Shown: in pieces, positions 1 through 11,444 of the stretch
Numbering within the stretch: position 1 is the first letter of the stretch
Layout of the letters: each line of letters starts with the position of its first letter
Assembly (NCBI GenBank): GCA_029448655.1
Contig: JACCLO010000015.1
Span: forward strand, 558,001-622,000
Length of the DNA: 64,000 nucleotides
Direction of reading: 5' to 3'
Origin: Wolfiporia cocos
Taxonomy: Eukaryota; Basidiomycota; Agaricomycetes; Polyporales; Phaeolaceae
Translations under genes and position numbers: made by a program
The notes under the pieces: model-generated
Database searches by the model: none
Seen by the model: only the letters and a program-made list of their open reading frames with translations
What the model was told of the DNA's origin: nothing

Positions 1-119
1 TTGTTCTCTTACTCCATATAATGAGCTCTTCTACCTCTGCATACCTTTCAAACCCTCACCAATCGACTGCCCCTCAAGCTACTTTGATCATATGTGAGTC
101 CCACAGTTTGTCTGTGTCA
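1..119 (+). repeat. 3' end of an LTR cut by the window edge
   Basis: The stretch ends in GTGAGTCCCACAG followed by CTGTGTCA. The same terminus closes the complete solo LTRs ending at 28922 and 36988. Only the last 119 bases are in the window, so its target duplication cannot be checked. Confidence 0.65.
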
Positions 120-735
120 CGTTTGAGCAGGTGCACAGACAATTACTGCTTTTGGAATGTGTAATGGCTGAGTCAGAGTGTCACATCGGCTCACCCACTG
201 CCTCATCTGGAACTGCAGGTGCTACTACATCTCTGTGCTCTGAGTGCAGTACCATTGAACCGTGCTATAGCAGCAAGGCTGCAGCATGCACCATGACTAG
301 AAATAGGCCTACTATGGCTGTGTTGTACTGTACTACACCCAAATCTCTGTGATTTGAAACAGACAATTTGCATGTTTGTTGAGTTTTGATTGTACAAGTT
401 CTCTGACAAGGCCACCCTGGGTCCTCAGAGCTAACTGGGATGAGGCAGGTGGAAGAACACCAAGTTCAGAATGGAGTCTGAACCCAATGCTCTACCTCCT
501 ATATATATTATCATAGTGCATGTACATGTTATGTTCTGTGTGTAGGTATTAGGCCAGTAATGGCCATGGTGAGGCTAAGGTAAGACTACATAGGGAACTA
601 CCTACTAGTCTGCATAAAGTCTGTATGGTGTTAGTAACATGACCTGTAGCATCAGTGTGGGAGTGTGTACTGCAGCGTATGCTGTGGGTGCACCTATATG
701 ATATAGGGTGCTGATCTATGTGAAATATGACAGAA
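120..735. other. Non-genic stretch with a repeat arm and diverged LTR-like sequence
   Basis: No gene is supported here. Bases 126-229 form one arm of an imperfect inverted repeat with 1568-1665. From about 480 to 732 the sequence resembles the middle and end of minus-strand solo LTRs (a TATATATA stretch, then a CTACCT block), ending in ATATGACA, but no target duplication was found. Short open frames lack any recognisable domain. Confidence 0.5.
126..229 (+). repeat. Arm 1 of a dispersed inverted repeat
   Basis: About 100 bases match the reverse complement of 1568-1665 at roughly 85-90 percent by eye. Both arms, read in their own orientation, encode a similar short peptide containing LLLLECVMAESECHI. 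The partner lies about 1.4 kb away across a later solo LTR. It may be two copies of an unknown repeat or the ends of one element. Confidence 0.6.
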
Positions 736-1403
736 TGACACAGACCACTTACCGGGCTGTGGGACTGGCCCTAGCCAGGGGAAATCCCATGACATACGAT
801 GTGCTCGGCTTGGACGTAGCACGTCGAGAACCCGACTCTCAGACCAAGTCTGTTCCACTGCTGGAAGCAGCCCGAGGGGCCGGTTCCACAGACAAAGAGT
901 CCTAGGGGCTCGACGTCCTGCAGCCAAGGAATGGACAAGGAAAGAGGGTTGAGGGGACGTACCAGAGCCAGCGGCCCGCACACTTGTCGTACAAGGGGCC
1001 TGGCACATTGGCGGACTCAAACGCACACCCAGTAGAAGCAGAAAGAGGGCAGAGCCCCATTGCCGAGAATCCTAAAGATGGGGAAGTAAGTCCCCATCGA
1101 CGTAGTATATATACATGCACTTGCAGCGTCAAGTATCTAGCGTACCCTAAAGAGACGGTCCGTGCACGTATCTAAGGGTTACCGTACAAGTGACGCGTGA
1201 TGTATCTACCTGTGACCATATCATGTGGGAGCATGGCATGTGCACATCCTGAGGAGCACTCATCTACTGGGTCAGGTGGTCCATAAAGTATCTAGGGAGC
1301 GCCGAGGAGGTAACTAATGATTAGAGGGACGTATGCATGCACAGTGGCACCCATAAAACATAGTGAGGGCAGTCGAATATTCCCCCTGGAATATACTGTG
1401 ACA
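736..1403 (-). repeat. Solo LTR, target duplication CAGAA
   Basis: The 668-bp copy starts TGACACAG and ends ATACTGTGACA. It is flanked by perfect 5-bp direct repeats CAGAA (731-735 and 1404-1408). TATATATACATG inside is the reverse complement of the TATA-like region of plus-oriented copies. No internal retrotransposon sequence remains, so it is a solo LTR. Confidence 0.92.
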
Positions 1404-2376
1404 CAGAAGCCGGTGCTTCTGAGCTTGAAGAGTGATATCACCTTTTTGCCCATGACATTCTCAGTTTCTCTCAGTAGTCCAGCAGGGCATTATGTATGTA
1501 TGGGACAGCACATCAAGCCCAAGAATAAGTCTACACTACATTGCTACACCAGCTGTTAAAGTGTGTCCTGTTCCAGATGAGGCAGCAGGCGAGCTGATGT
1601 GACACTCTGACTCAGCCATTACACATTCCAATAGCAGTAATTGCCTGCACACCTGCTTGAACGAAAATGGGAACCTAATTGATTTGTCAGCTTGGCTGGT
1701 CGAGTGCCAATATATTTGACCAGCCACTCTATAGTGTTCACTTCCTCATTGTTCAGCTAAGTCATTCCCATATTGGGAACATCACCTGACTTAGCTCACA
1801 ACAGGAATGTGAAAAATATGATGCAGCTGATTCTAGGAGCCTGATGCAGTTTGTGCTTAGCGCAAGGAATGAGCATTAAGCAGAACTAGTGCTCACTAAG
1901 TGAGTCAAAGAGGAAGGGCATGTCAATGCATTCTGTATTCCACACCCTCTTCCTCTTTCTCCTGACTCATTGTAAGCATGTAGCCTAGTTTTTCACCCAC
2001 CCACCCACTCCTTGTTGAGTGGTGGTGTAGTCATGCCACACATTTTGGCCATCTATGCCACTTCTCAATGCATGAGAAAGTGGGTCCCTCCCATGTCATT
2101 ACATTCTGAGTTCCAGCTCACAAGATTCATTTAGCATCCCAAACATGCTGCACATTTTGGAAGCACTCAACCCTCATGCCCCTGATGCCAGAACCGGAAC
2201 TCGCAGATAGTGCTGGCCAAAATCATTATTATTATTGATTATAATAATTTCTAATTGTAATATCACTATTAAATACTGGGCTGAGGCAGATCCCACTGGC
2301 ATCTATTATGAAGTATTACAATATGATATACTTTGAATACAATATGATACTAGTACTCTATCTAATAGTAATGATA
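1404..2376. other. Non-genic stretch; repeat arm 2, a hairpin and an AT-rich block
   Basis: Bases 1568-1665 are arm 2 of the inverted repeat with 126-229. At 1755-1796 a 10-bp stem (AGCTAAGTCA with TGACTTAGCT) encloses a 6-bp inner stem (TTCCCA with TGGGAA). From about 2218 to 2376 the sequence is very AT-rich and probably belongs to the 5' part of hAT-A, because it runs directly into the LINE target duplication. No gene was recognised. Confidence 0.45.
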
Positions 2377-2536
2377 GGGATATCATGTGAAAAGCACACC
2401 TTTACCTTGAAACACCCCCACTTGGATTAAGTGCTCAGTCGCCCATACTCCAAACCTCTATGCACCAACATCTTCCACTCAACCCTTTTACTATGTCACC
2501 TCCCATGTGCTCCACTTCCATCTCTCCAGCCACTTT

Positions 2537-3096
2537 TGACACAGACCTACTGGGTCTGTGGGACTGGCCCTGCCAGGGACTATACCACACCACTAGGGTA
2601 CCACGCAAGATGACAGCGGTGACCCAGGTGTACATCGTTCAATGTAATGGGTGATGTAATGTGGCAGGTGTGCATCCCAGACTAGCGAGGCATGTTCTCA
2701 AGCAGAGTAGACCGGCACACCCACAGACAGTGAGTAAGAAAGGGGCATTAGCCCAGTTGTTGAGAATCCTAAAGATGAGGTTGTAAGACCTCATCTGTCA
2801 TACTTATATACATGAGTCAGTACGCTACCATGCATACCCTAACAAATGGGCCTGTGCACCATATCTAAGGGATCATGTGCTACAGTGACCATGAATGTAA
2901 CAAAGTGTGACCATATGTGAGTACCTGGCACACGCACTACCCTGGAGCGCCAATCTACTAGGTCAGGTGTCTGGAGATACTTAGGTATGACCAAGAAGCT
3001 GCTGTATAGTAAGTCTAAGGAGTTACCCACATGTGCAGCGGGGCCTTGGAATATGCAGTGAGGTTAGTCAATACACCCTAGGGGCATACTGTGACA
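2537..3096 (-). repeat. Solo LTR inside the ORF1-like gene
   Basis: The 560-bp copy starts TGACACAG and ends GTGACA. The flanks are ACTTT (2532-2536) and ACTTC (3097-3101), a duplication with one mismatch. The ORF1-like frame reads through once the LTR is removed. Confidence 0.88.
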
Positions 3097-3506
3097 ACTT
3101 CTGCCTTTGACCTTATTCTCAATGCTGCTCAAAGCATTCACCAAGTGCATGATACCTCAAAATTTACCTATGCCTTTCCACTTTGGAAAACACATGTATC
3201 CTACCTTCTTACAGCAATCACCCACAGTGCTGACGAACTAGCACATACCGAAAACATTTCACTCCTCACCATTCAAGATGATGTTCTCAAACTTGCCCAC
3301 CACTTAGACACCCTCTTAGTGCCTACACTACCCAACCCTCAACCCTTACCCATTCTCACACTGCCAACTACACCACCAACTAAACCTGTGCTTACTACAT
3401 GCAAGCCGCCTATCATCACCCCCATCTCTACATGCCTGTTATGCAACAAAACCAAACTACATTGGGTACCCAACAAGCCTCCTACTCCAGCTCGTACCCC
3501 ACCTAC

Positions 3507-4083
3507 TGTCACAAGAATATCCCTCTCCCCAGATATACACTAACGTCTGGCTAACACCAGTGGAACAGCACGTGCATGGGTAGATAACGCTTTCATACTT
3601 ATCTAATCCCAACAGGTCACGTGATGAGTCACCTGAGTAGTAACAGCATCACAGTCATGTGTAGGTAGTCACAGTGTGCACAGACCATGCCATTAGGGCA
3701 GGTCTTGTAGCTACAGCAGTTACCCCTTCATGTATATATACTGCAACGTTCTGAGGCTTACACCTCAGAACTATTCTTCTCAGCCTAGGGGGCATGTCCC
3801 CTGGGAACCATCTCTCTACCTGTGTGCGTGTGTCTGCCAACAATGCCTAGCGACAGCATTCCTCTTCCTATCTTAACGACTGCTAGTCTGGGTACCTAAG
3901 GGGCATCGTTCCCCTCACTCGCCAGTGGTTCGGTACGTCCCGACCAGCCCCTATACGTCTAGGGAAGGACAACTGCAGTACCACCTTCAACAAGTTGTCC
4001 TGTTCTCCTAGGAGGATAGGGTTAGGATATAGGGGGATTCCCCACTTTGCGGGTAGCACGTCACCTGGTGGGTTTCCGTGTCA
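3507..4083 (+). repeat. Solo LTR inside the ORF1-like gene, duplication CCTAC
   Basis: The 577-bp copy starts TGTCACAAG and ends CCGTGTCA. The flanks CCTAC at 3502-3506 and 4084-4088 are identical. A TATATATA box lies near 3731, followed by the conserved region with inverted GAGGCTTACACCTC. The host frame is restored across the site. Confidence 0.93.
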
Positions 4084-4445
4084 CCTACGTCCCCTCCTTG
4101 TACCCCTGCCAATATTTCCACTCCCTCTCATGTACCTTCTCCCACCCCCACTGTTGACTCAGACAACATGCAACACCTCACTCCACTCACTACCCCTACT
4201 CCTAGCTCTCCACACTACCACTCTCCAACACCAACATCATTGGAAATATCCATACTCGACTACCTTGAATCTCATGGCTTCCCCTTTGAAGTCGCCATGC
4301 ACCCCAAATAGTTCCACCCTGATGGAACCTTCGAAATGTCACCACCCTCCCCAATACTACATGCTATGCCAACCACAATCCCCATCACTATTTCTCCACC
4401 CACTCCAATGCAACCCATCAAACCGGTAATTAATTCTACACTTAC

Positions 4446-5004
4446 TGTCACAAACTTTGTCCTGACAGGTTTAGACTCCCTCGCTATAGGTTGTACGGGC
4501 GGCGCTAGGCGTACGCCGCCTCTCTGCGCCTTAGCTACCTCTCACGTCACTCCCAGATAATGTAGATCACCTGGTCGTTGATTAGCGCTGTAGGGTAGCG
4601 CGCGCCTCAGGTACGGACACGTTACGATCACACCCGTTACATCGTTACAGTAGTTACATAGTCATGTGTCCTCTTACATAATGTGCGCACAGGCCATTAG
4701 TTTAGGGCGGCCCTTACTGGCCAGCTACAGATGTATCAGTACGACGGATGGTGGCCTTACAGCCCCATCTTTGAGATTCTCGTCAATGCACGTCTGTGCC
4801 TCACTCTCCATCTAGTCTGTGTTACTGCTGGCCCGGGGCCCTTATCTCGTCTGACTTGACTGTGAGCCGCCGCCACTATCTCGACGTAAGACATGCGTGC
4901 ATGAGCCTCTGCGTTCAGCGCTGGTGCGGCGCCTTGTAGCCTCGTTGCAGGCCTGTATGGATCCCCCTGAGTCCAGGGTCGCACGGACTGGTGAGTCCGT
5001 GACA
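4446..5004 (+). repeat. 5' LTR of the short LTR element
   Basis: Starts TGTCACAAAC and ends AGTCCGTGACA. The 6-bp terminal inverted pair TGTCAC/GTGACA is shared with the solo LTRs in the window. It is rich in intact CpG, unlike most solo copies. Confidence 0.93.
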
Positions 5005-5751
5005 TAATCTCAAAGATGTTTTACCTCCCCTCCGGCGCTCGCGCTGGGGCTGAGGGTTTTTCACTCCTAGGTCGCCATGGCATCACGGCGGGGCAGCCAT
5101 CGGTAGAAGCACCGGTGGTCCGTAGCTTTACGAGCCCCCACGAAGTGATACACCAGGCAAAGCGACCAGGAGGAGTAAAAAGTAAGTCCGCCCCCCATGA
5201 ACAACAGGGTAGCAGGGTCAACCAGCGTAAGCCGTGATTGAGGGCCCGCCGCCGCCATTAACCAATGTGCGCGCGCGTGGAGGTCTAGCGCAGCGCGGCC
5301 ATACCTCTGGGCGGCAGGCACGACGACAAGAACTTTGATCGGTGGGTATGCGAAGGAACCCGCAAGGGTCTCCAACCCCACATCGACGATCACGAAGGTT
5401 AGGGAACATTACACCACGACAGACTTCCGAATACCAACGAACGAACCACATACCCCGAGGTCGGTAGGCCACGCGTAGTCATGTCGGCGCAAGTCATGAA
5501 CATTGACATGTACCAATACGCTCACCGCTGGCACGCCTCGTCGACTCACGTCGTGGGATGTAAGGAACAGGGATGCGGCGGCCCCAATGTCTCCTGAAGG
5601 CTAGTTCTCTTCGCTCCACCACCGGCGGACGGACCGTGCTCCTGGGTGCTCCCCATCCTCCGCGAAGAAGGAATGGGCCTCGAGTCAAACAAGCAACCAA
5701 GGTAGCGAGCGTCGTAGGATTCAAGGTAGAACGTCAGGGACGACGTTTTTC

Positions 5752-5765
5752 GAGAGGGGGGGTAA
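5752..5765 (+). other. Polypurine tract
   Basis: GAGAGGGGGGGTAA lies immediately upstream of the 3' LTR at 5766. This is the position and composition expected of the plus-strand primer of an LTR retrotransposon. Confidence 0.75.
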
Positions 5766-6324
5766 TGTCACAAACTTTGTCCTGACAGGTTTAGACTCCC
5801 TCGCTATAGGTTGTACGGGCGGCGCTAGGCGTACGCCGCCTCTCTGCGCCTTAGCTACCTCTCACGTCACTCCCAGATAATGTAGATCACCTGGTCGTTG
5901 ATTAGCGCTGTAGGGTAGCGCGCGCCTCAGGTACGGACACGTTACGATCACACCCGTTACATCGTTACAGTAGTTACATAGTCATGTGTCCTCTTACATA
6001 ATGTGCGCACAGGCCATTAGTTTAGGGCGGCCCTTACTGGCCAGCTACAGATGTATAAGTACGACGGATGGTGGCCTTACAGCCCCATCTTTGAGATTCT
6101 CGTCAATGCACGTCTGTGCCTCACTCTCCATCTAGTCTGTGTTACTGCTGGCCCGGGGCCCTTATCTCGTCTGACTTGACTGTGAGCCGCCGCCACTATC
6201 TCGACGTAAGACATGCGTGCATGAGCCTCTGCGTTCAGCGCTGGTGCGGCGCCTTGTAGCCTCGTTGCAGGCCTGTATGGATCCCCCTGAGTCCAGGGTC
6301 GCACGGACTGGTGAGTCCGTGACA
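5766..6324 (+). repeat. 3' LTR of the short LTR element
   Basis: Same 559-bp sequence as 4446-5004 with a single visible substitution, followed by the target duplication CTTAC. Confidence 0.93.
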
Positions 6325-9300
6325 CTTACCCCAAACACTACACCCACATGCAATACAACACCACCTCCCACCTACAACCACATCATAGGCCCTCAACTTC
6401 CCACCCACCTGAAACTCCTCAACTCCACATGCAATACTATTGTCCAAATCAACAACGTCTGCTGTCGCAACCTCAACTGAACAATCATCAATAAACAAGA
6501 ACTCCTCGAGGAATTCTTCGAAGCACTCAAATACACATCCTTCACCAGCCACCTTGGCACTAGTATCCATGTCCTTGACCTCGACTGGATCCACCCGAAC
6601 ATCCCTGAGACAAAACACACCCCATCTGTACATCTCAACTTCCATGACTTCCCTGACCATCACATCATCAAAACCCTCTATACTATACTCCATGAATTCA
6701 ATGTCCCACAGCCCAGTTCTGCCTTCCATGGACAACTCTCTATCATAGAAATCTCCCCACCCTCCATGATGTAACCACATCATGGTTTTTGTTTTTCCAC
6801 CCTACCTGTCCCATGGGTTTTCTCATCCTTTTCTTTTTCCTACCCATACTTCGTCTTCCCATTTTACATATCACCCTCACACATGATACCTCTCCCACAT
6901 TCCACCCACACATTATGTCGCTCATATATCTATGGAATCCTGATGTCTACCATAGCTATGGATAGCTGCCACACATGTACATAGTATACAGACTGCAGGA
7001 TGTAAGTGGTTGTCTCTCTCTCTCTCAGGGATATCATGTGACCTAAAGAGCGAACTCATACTTGATTTGGTATACAATATGCTTATGTAAATGCACACAA
7101 AAAACCCTCTGCTGAGCCCTGCTAGTGCTACCAAGCCCAATGACCCCACCATGTCAGTTATGAAATCATGGCAGTGTCTCAGCAAACTACAATCTCTCAT
7201 TGATAGCCTGCCTTCTTCACTTCCTCATGGAACTTCCAAAGGGCCAATTTCTCTGATCTCAGTGTGGATGCTGATGAAGGGCCATACTATTCAGTTGATT
7301 GGGTATGGACCCATGTTTTCCAAGTGTCTGAACACAGCAAAATTAAGCTGGTCTGCAGGTGAGAATATGGTTTGCAGCTTATCCACAATTTCTTGGCATA
7401 TTTTATCACTGTGCCAGGTACTGAGAAGGATAATGGTCTACAGTTACTGGAGGGCCGGATAGGCTCCTTGATTGACCTCATCATACATGTGTAGGTCCTT
7501 CTTTCTTACATAATTCCTGCTAACTCAGCTTGCTGCCACAGGAAGGCAGCCTTCATGGCAGCCCAGCAAGCTAGTATTGATAGTGATGCAGCATTTGCTG
7601 CTGCCGATGCTGCCGCATCAAAATCACATGTGACAGTTAATAGTAAGCACAAACGAGCCGATGCACCAGATACAGTGCCAAGCAAGGTAAGACGGAGCCA
7701 AAATGTTGTTATGATATGCTAACATAATTCACACAACTGCAGAAACAACTTATGGACAGCACTGCAAAGAAGCACAGCATAGTGGGGAAAATATTAAATA
7801 AGCCAACCAAGGTGCTAAACATTCCACTTCATTGCCATGCTAAACTGACTTGTATTCATGAATGGGCATTAGCATAATTTGAGCCATTAGCAGCCACACA
7901 CAAATTGCAGCCCATATGGAAATGGCGCTGTAACTGGTGCTTGTAAGTGGCCAAAATTGGATAAAATAATTCTATCAAATGCTCTATACTATTAGGACAT
8001 TCTGCAAATCACCCAGGACTCCAAGATGCAGGGAGTATGCACAGGAGACACTCAAAGCACCTGTCTCTACTAATTTCATATCACATCTTGAAAAGTGTGA
8101 GGGCCTACCTGCAGACCGGACATTTGCGGTATGGAGCAGTTGGAAGAATGGGTGGCCAGGTGACAGACTCATCACAGAGATGCATAGCCAGGGTGGCTGC
8201 CAAGCACAGACAAGGTTCATGTTAGAGTTCACAAAGTGAGGTGCAGATAATCCAGAGAAACAGGTGACAATGAAAGGCTTCTGTGAACACCTTGTCAAGG
8301 CCATTATAGAAGATGATTTGCCTTACTCATTTGGAGAAAAGCCTGGAATGGACAGATGTTTTCATGATGTCTTTCCACACCATATCACCATCCCAAATCG
8401 ACAGATGGTCCGTCGTAGCTTGAATTTACTGCACAATTGTATTGATGCGCAGTTAAACAAGGTTATGCATGTGACTCTGGACGCATCAGCATTGCTTAGT
8501 AATGACATCACTGATATTCCGCATTCAGGAAAACCCGTCAAAGATTGCGGTTGCAAGTGACCTCTGGACAAGCAAACACTCTGTCTATGCCTTTGCAGGC
8601 ACAGTTACATTCTGGATTGATGATAACTGGGACCTGATCGAGCATGTGCTTGAGCTGCTTCCTCTCGATGGTGATCACTCAGGTGCAGCATCTGCAAAGC
8701 TCATCTTCAATGCGCTGCATCGCCGTAAAGTGACCAATAAGCTTAGTGAGTCTTATGCACTCACTGTATCCCTGTATCCCTTCGACTGTAGGAAATATTC
8801 ATGCTTCTTTCATTCTAGTTGCTAGTACAAATGCTGCTAGTAACGGTACAAGGAATCGCACCCTCAGCACAATGATTCAAAAGAAGCACGGTATTCTGTT
8901 AGACCCTCAGGAGATACAAGTAGGTTGTGGTGGGCATGTCACCAATATTCTTGTGCAGTAAGCCCATCCCCTGACTCTGCATACTTTCTTAAATACAATT
9001 TTGGTATTTATAGGCATATTCTATGTAGTCTCGTCCTAGCTCCGCACCCAGACCAGACTGATTTCTACACAAGAACACGCAACCATCCTCTCGCATATGA
9101 TCCAAATCATGATCCCGCCGTTATTGAGCAGACGGAGGTGGCTTAAAACGAGGCCGAGAACGAGCGGGATGGTAAGCAAATACTATCTGGCACTGAGGAC
9201 CTATATGAGCTGAGCTCAGAGGAGGATGCAGATGAGTGGAAGGATGATGATGGCAGTGGAGTTGAGCTAGGGATAAGCCCAGAGACCACGGCTAAAACCC

Positions 9301-10485
9301 TATTAGGTTCTAACTATGGCAAGGCAAGCAAATCGAAATCTAAGAAGTGTTTCACTGCAGTTGACAAGGTGAGTGGTGCTATATGTCATTCTGATTCGAT
9401 TTCAACCTTTAAATATTAAGCTTCATGCAGTTGTCATACATGTCCTGCGCTCTGAAGTCCGTAGAAAACGTATGCACCGCCTTATCCGGCAGCTCTGTGA
9501 GAACGAGCACAAACATCTTGTACAGGTACGCAGTATGCCAGTCTCCTGGAATACAACCTATGCCGAGATTGAACGTGGCATCAAGCTGTGCCCTGCAGGC
9601 TGCATCATCTGAAGGACTGATGTATGTTTCACTAAATATTTATATTTATTTCGCCACAGGCTATAAACCATTGGATTGAGCAGCTTGACAAGAATCTGAC
9701 AGGTCAGAAGAAAGCTGCTGCTACTCGGAAGAAGAAAAAATGGTTTCTCTCCGGCAGACTGGGAGCTTCTCAAAAACATATGCGAGGTTCTAGAAGTATG
9801 CAATTGATACTGCTGATTAAGAACATTCTAATGTTCTCTTTTTGCTAGCCCTTCCAAAAATGACCTTAGTTTTCTCAAAGTCCAGGGTTCCTACCATCTG
9901 TTTGGTCCTTCCAATGTACAAATTCATAGAATCCCATCTCAAGGAGTCCAAGCAGAAGGCAGAAGATCAATCACTCAATAACCTAGTGAATGCAGTAGAA
10001 TGCGGCCTCAAAAGGCTCAATATCCACCTTAGGAAGGCACTTGTCTCATCATTTCCCCTTATTGGAGCCGGTTTGTTCACTTCTCCTGACACTGGCCAAC
10101 TCTGACCCTTATATTTTATAGTATTGCATCTATTTATACAACTTACATACTTCCAGAATGATACATTGTGGAGCACTGACATAGTGCAGCATGCACAAGC
10201 TATTCTGGAGAAGTTGTTTCTAGAATATGCTTCAGCCGGTTCTGCCACAACCCAGCTCACCTGGTCATCTCAGGCTTCTCAAGTGGAAGCAAAATCTGTA
10301 TTCACCACTGCCATTGGCAGAGCTACCCCTTCAGCTCAGGCTTTGAAATCAGAACTTGAGGTCTACTTTTCTGGCATGAACCCTTGTGAGGATGAAGACA
10401 ATGCATTGATTTGGTGGAAGGTGAGTGAATCTCATCTCAATTCTGCATACATACCCCTAGCTAGTTGCATAGGGGTAGAACTCAT

Positions 10486-11055
10486 CGACATGCTCGTTGT
10501 TGAGCAGAGGTCACCTTCTAGGTCGTAACTAAGAAGCAGAGGTGGGCACTCCCATAGTAGAGATCAAGGGGCCATCTTAGGCCCAAATGACTATGAATAT
10601 TCTGAAGTCCTAATGACTTCAGATGGGGAATATATACATGAGGGACAGGGTAACTACACAGTAACTACCTGCCCTAATGACATGGCCTGTGCATAGCCTG
10701 GGGACTGGCACTGAGGCTGGGACATAGCCTGGCATCAAGCCTGGGCTGTAACTAAGTAGCCAGGGCCCTAGTAAGAGGACCCTGTGAGCTCATATGCCCC
10801 CAGCCACCTCTGTAGAGGCTGGGTGCTAGTCATTGTAGATCAGGTGCCACTACGCAGTCACCTGTCTACATGTCATGATCATGTGCCTACCTATTTGCTG
10901 TGTATCTAAGGCCCTACACATCCAATAAGGGGCACGCGGGTGGCTACTAGCCTTAAGGGCTTTAAGGGGGCACCCTTGGGCCTGTATTGTAGGGTGTACA
11001 CCATGTATCTAGCTAAGAACAAAGGAAATGAAAGGTCACTTACATTCTTGTGACA
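10486..11055 (-). repeat. Solo LTR in hAT-A, duplication CTCAT
   Basis: The 570-bp copy ends TTCTTGTGACA and starts CGACATG, a decayed TGACAC. The duplication CTCAT (10481-10485 and 11056-11060) is perfect. Removing the LTR joins an intron end (GGGGTAG) to the exon encoding HAHHFPVPSHV of hAT-A, which confirms the boundary. Confidence 0.87.
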
Positions 11056-11221
11056 CTCATGCTCACCACTTCCCTGTACCATCACATGTTGTGTGCAATG
11101 TACTTGCTATTCTGGGTGTCAGTATCTCAGTTGAGTGCTTATTCTCTTCAAGTAAACATACACTTTCTGATGCTTGTTCATCAATGACAGCACAATCTGC
11201 CTCTATTATGGTAGTTACAAA

Positions 11222-11330
11222 CAGGGTTGGGCTTGACCCGGTTTGACCCCGGTTTGACCTGGGTCAAGCGTTGACCCGGGTCAAAGGTCAAAGGGGTCAA
11301 CGGGGTCAAGGCGTGACTTGTGCGTGACCT
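11222..11330 (+). repeat. hAT-B left end: TIR plus TTGACC subterminal repeats
   Basis: After CAGGGTTGGGC come repeated units of TTGACCCGG / TTGACCTGGGTCAA in both orientations. The mirror region is 14360-14477. Such reiterated motifs are typical binding sites for hAT transposases. Confidence 0.8.
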
Positions 11331-11444
11331 CAACTGATGACTGTGATTGGTCAATCGAGTGGCTTGAGCACTAAGTCGCGCGGGGTGCAGACGACACAGA
11401 GGTGTGAGTTGGCATGTAATTAATATGCGATCGACACAAGATGA

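Larger units (their letters stand above)
4446..6324 (+). mobile_element. Complete short non-autonomous LTR retrotransposon
   Basis: Two direct LTRs of 559 bp (4446-5004 and 5766-6324) differ at one base that I can see (C or A in the TATA-proximal GATGTAT[C/A]AGT). They flank a 761-bp internal region. The target duplication CTTAC (4441-4445 and 6325-6329) is perfect, and the element interrupts the ORF1-like frame. A polypurine tract GAGAGGGGGGGTAA sits directly before the second LTR, which fixes the plus orientation. The internal region has no long ORF and no protease, reverse transcriptase or integrase. A plus-frame tail (RRFSRGGVMS) may be the last residues of an ancestral polyprotein. The near-identity of the LTRs implies recent insertion. 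Confidence 0.92.
2493..6774 (+). pseudogene. Degenerate ORF1-like gene split by three LTR insertions
   Basis: Removing three insertions and one copy of each target duplication leaves 1,251 nt in one frame: 2493-2536, 3102-3506, 4089-4445 and 6330-6774. The frame is kept across all three junctions. It would encode about 416 residues with two in-frame stops, TAG at 4309 and TGA at 6478. Visible parts are an N-terminal helical stretch (FDLILNAAQSIHQVH), a CLLC motif, a long Pro/Thr-rich linker, and a charged C-terminal part (KQELLEEFFEALKY). No family was recognised. A LINE ORF1 (Gag-like) protein is inferred from the flanking duplication and the tail. Confidence 0.6.
2391..7027 (+). mobile_element. 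ORF1-only LINE derivative (HAL1-like), 14-bp target duplication
   Basis: The element is flanked by perfect 14-bp direct repeats GGGATATCATGTGA (2377-2390 and 7028-7041). Its 3' end is a (CT)n tail at about 7013-7027, like the LINE 3' end at 39,700-39,712. Without its three LTR insertions it is about 1.6 kb: a short leader, one ORF and a 3' UTR. No reverse transcriptase or endonuclease is present. Long variable duplications and a simple-repeat tail are LINE hallmarks. I infer mobilisation in trans by a full-length partner. Confidence 0.72.

Noticed and set aside
403..732. Additional solo LTR
   Set aside because: The interior resembles minus-oriented LTRs, but the ends are too diverged and no 5-bp duplication matches, so it was left as LTR-like sequence only.
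4757..6325. Two identical 82-codon minus ORFs
   Set aside because: They are the same stretch of the two LTRs at 4446-5004 and 5766-6324, so the identity reflects LTR duplication, not conserved coding.
6235..6783. Minus-strand ORF of 182 codons
   Set aside because: It is the complement of the ORF1-like frame, which is confirmed by frame continuity across three insertion sites; the minus ORF crosses an LTR boundary.
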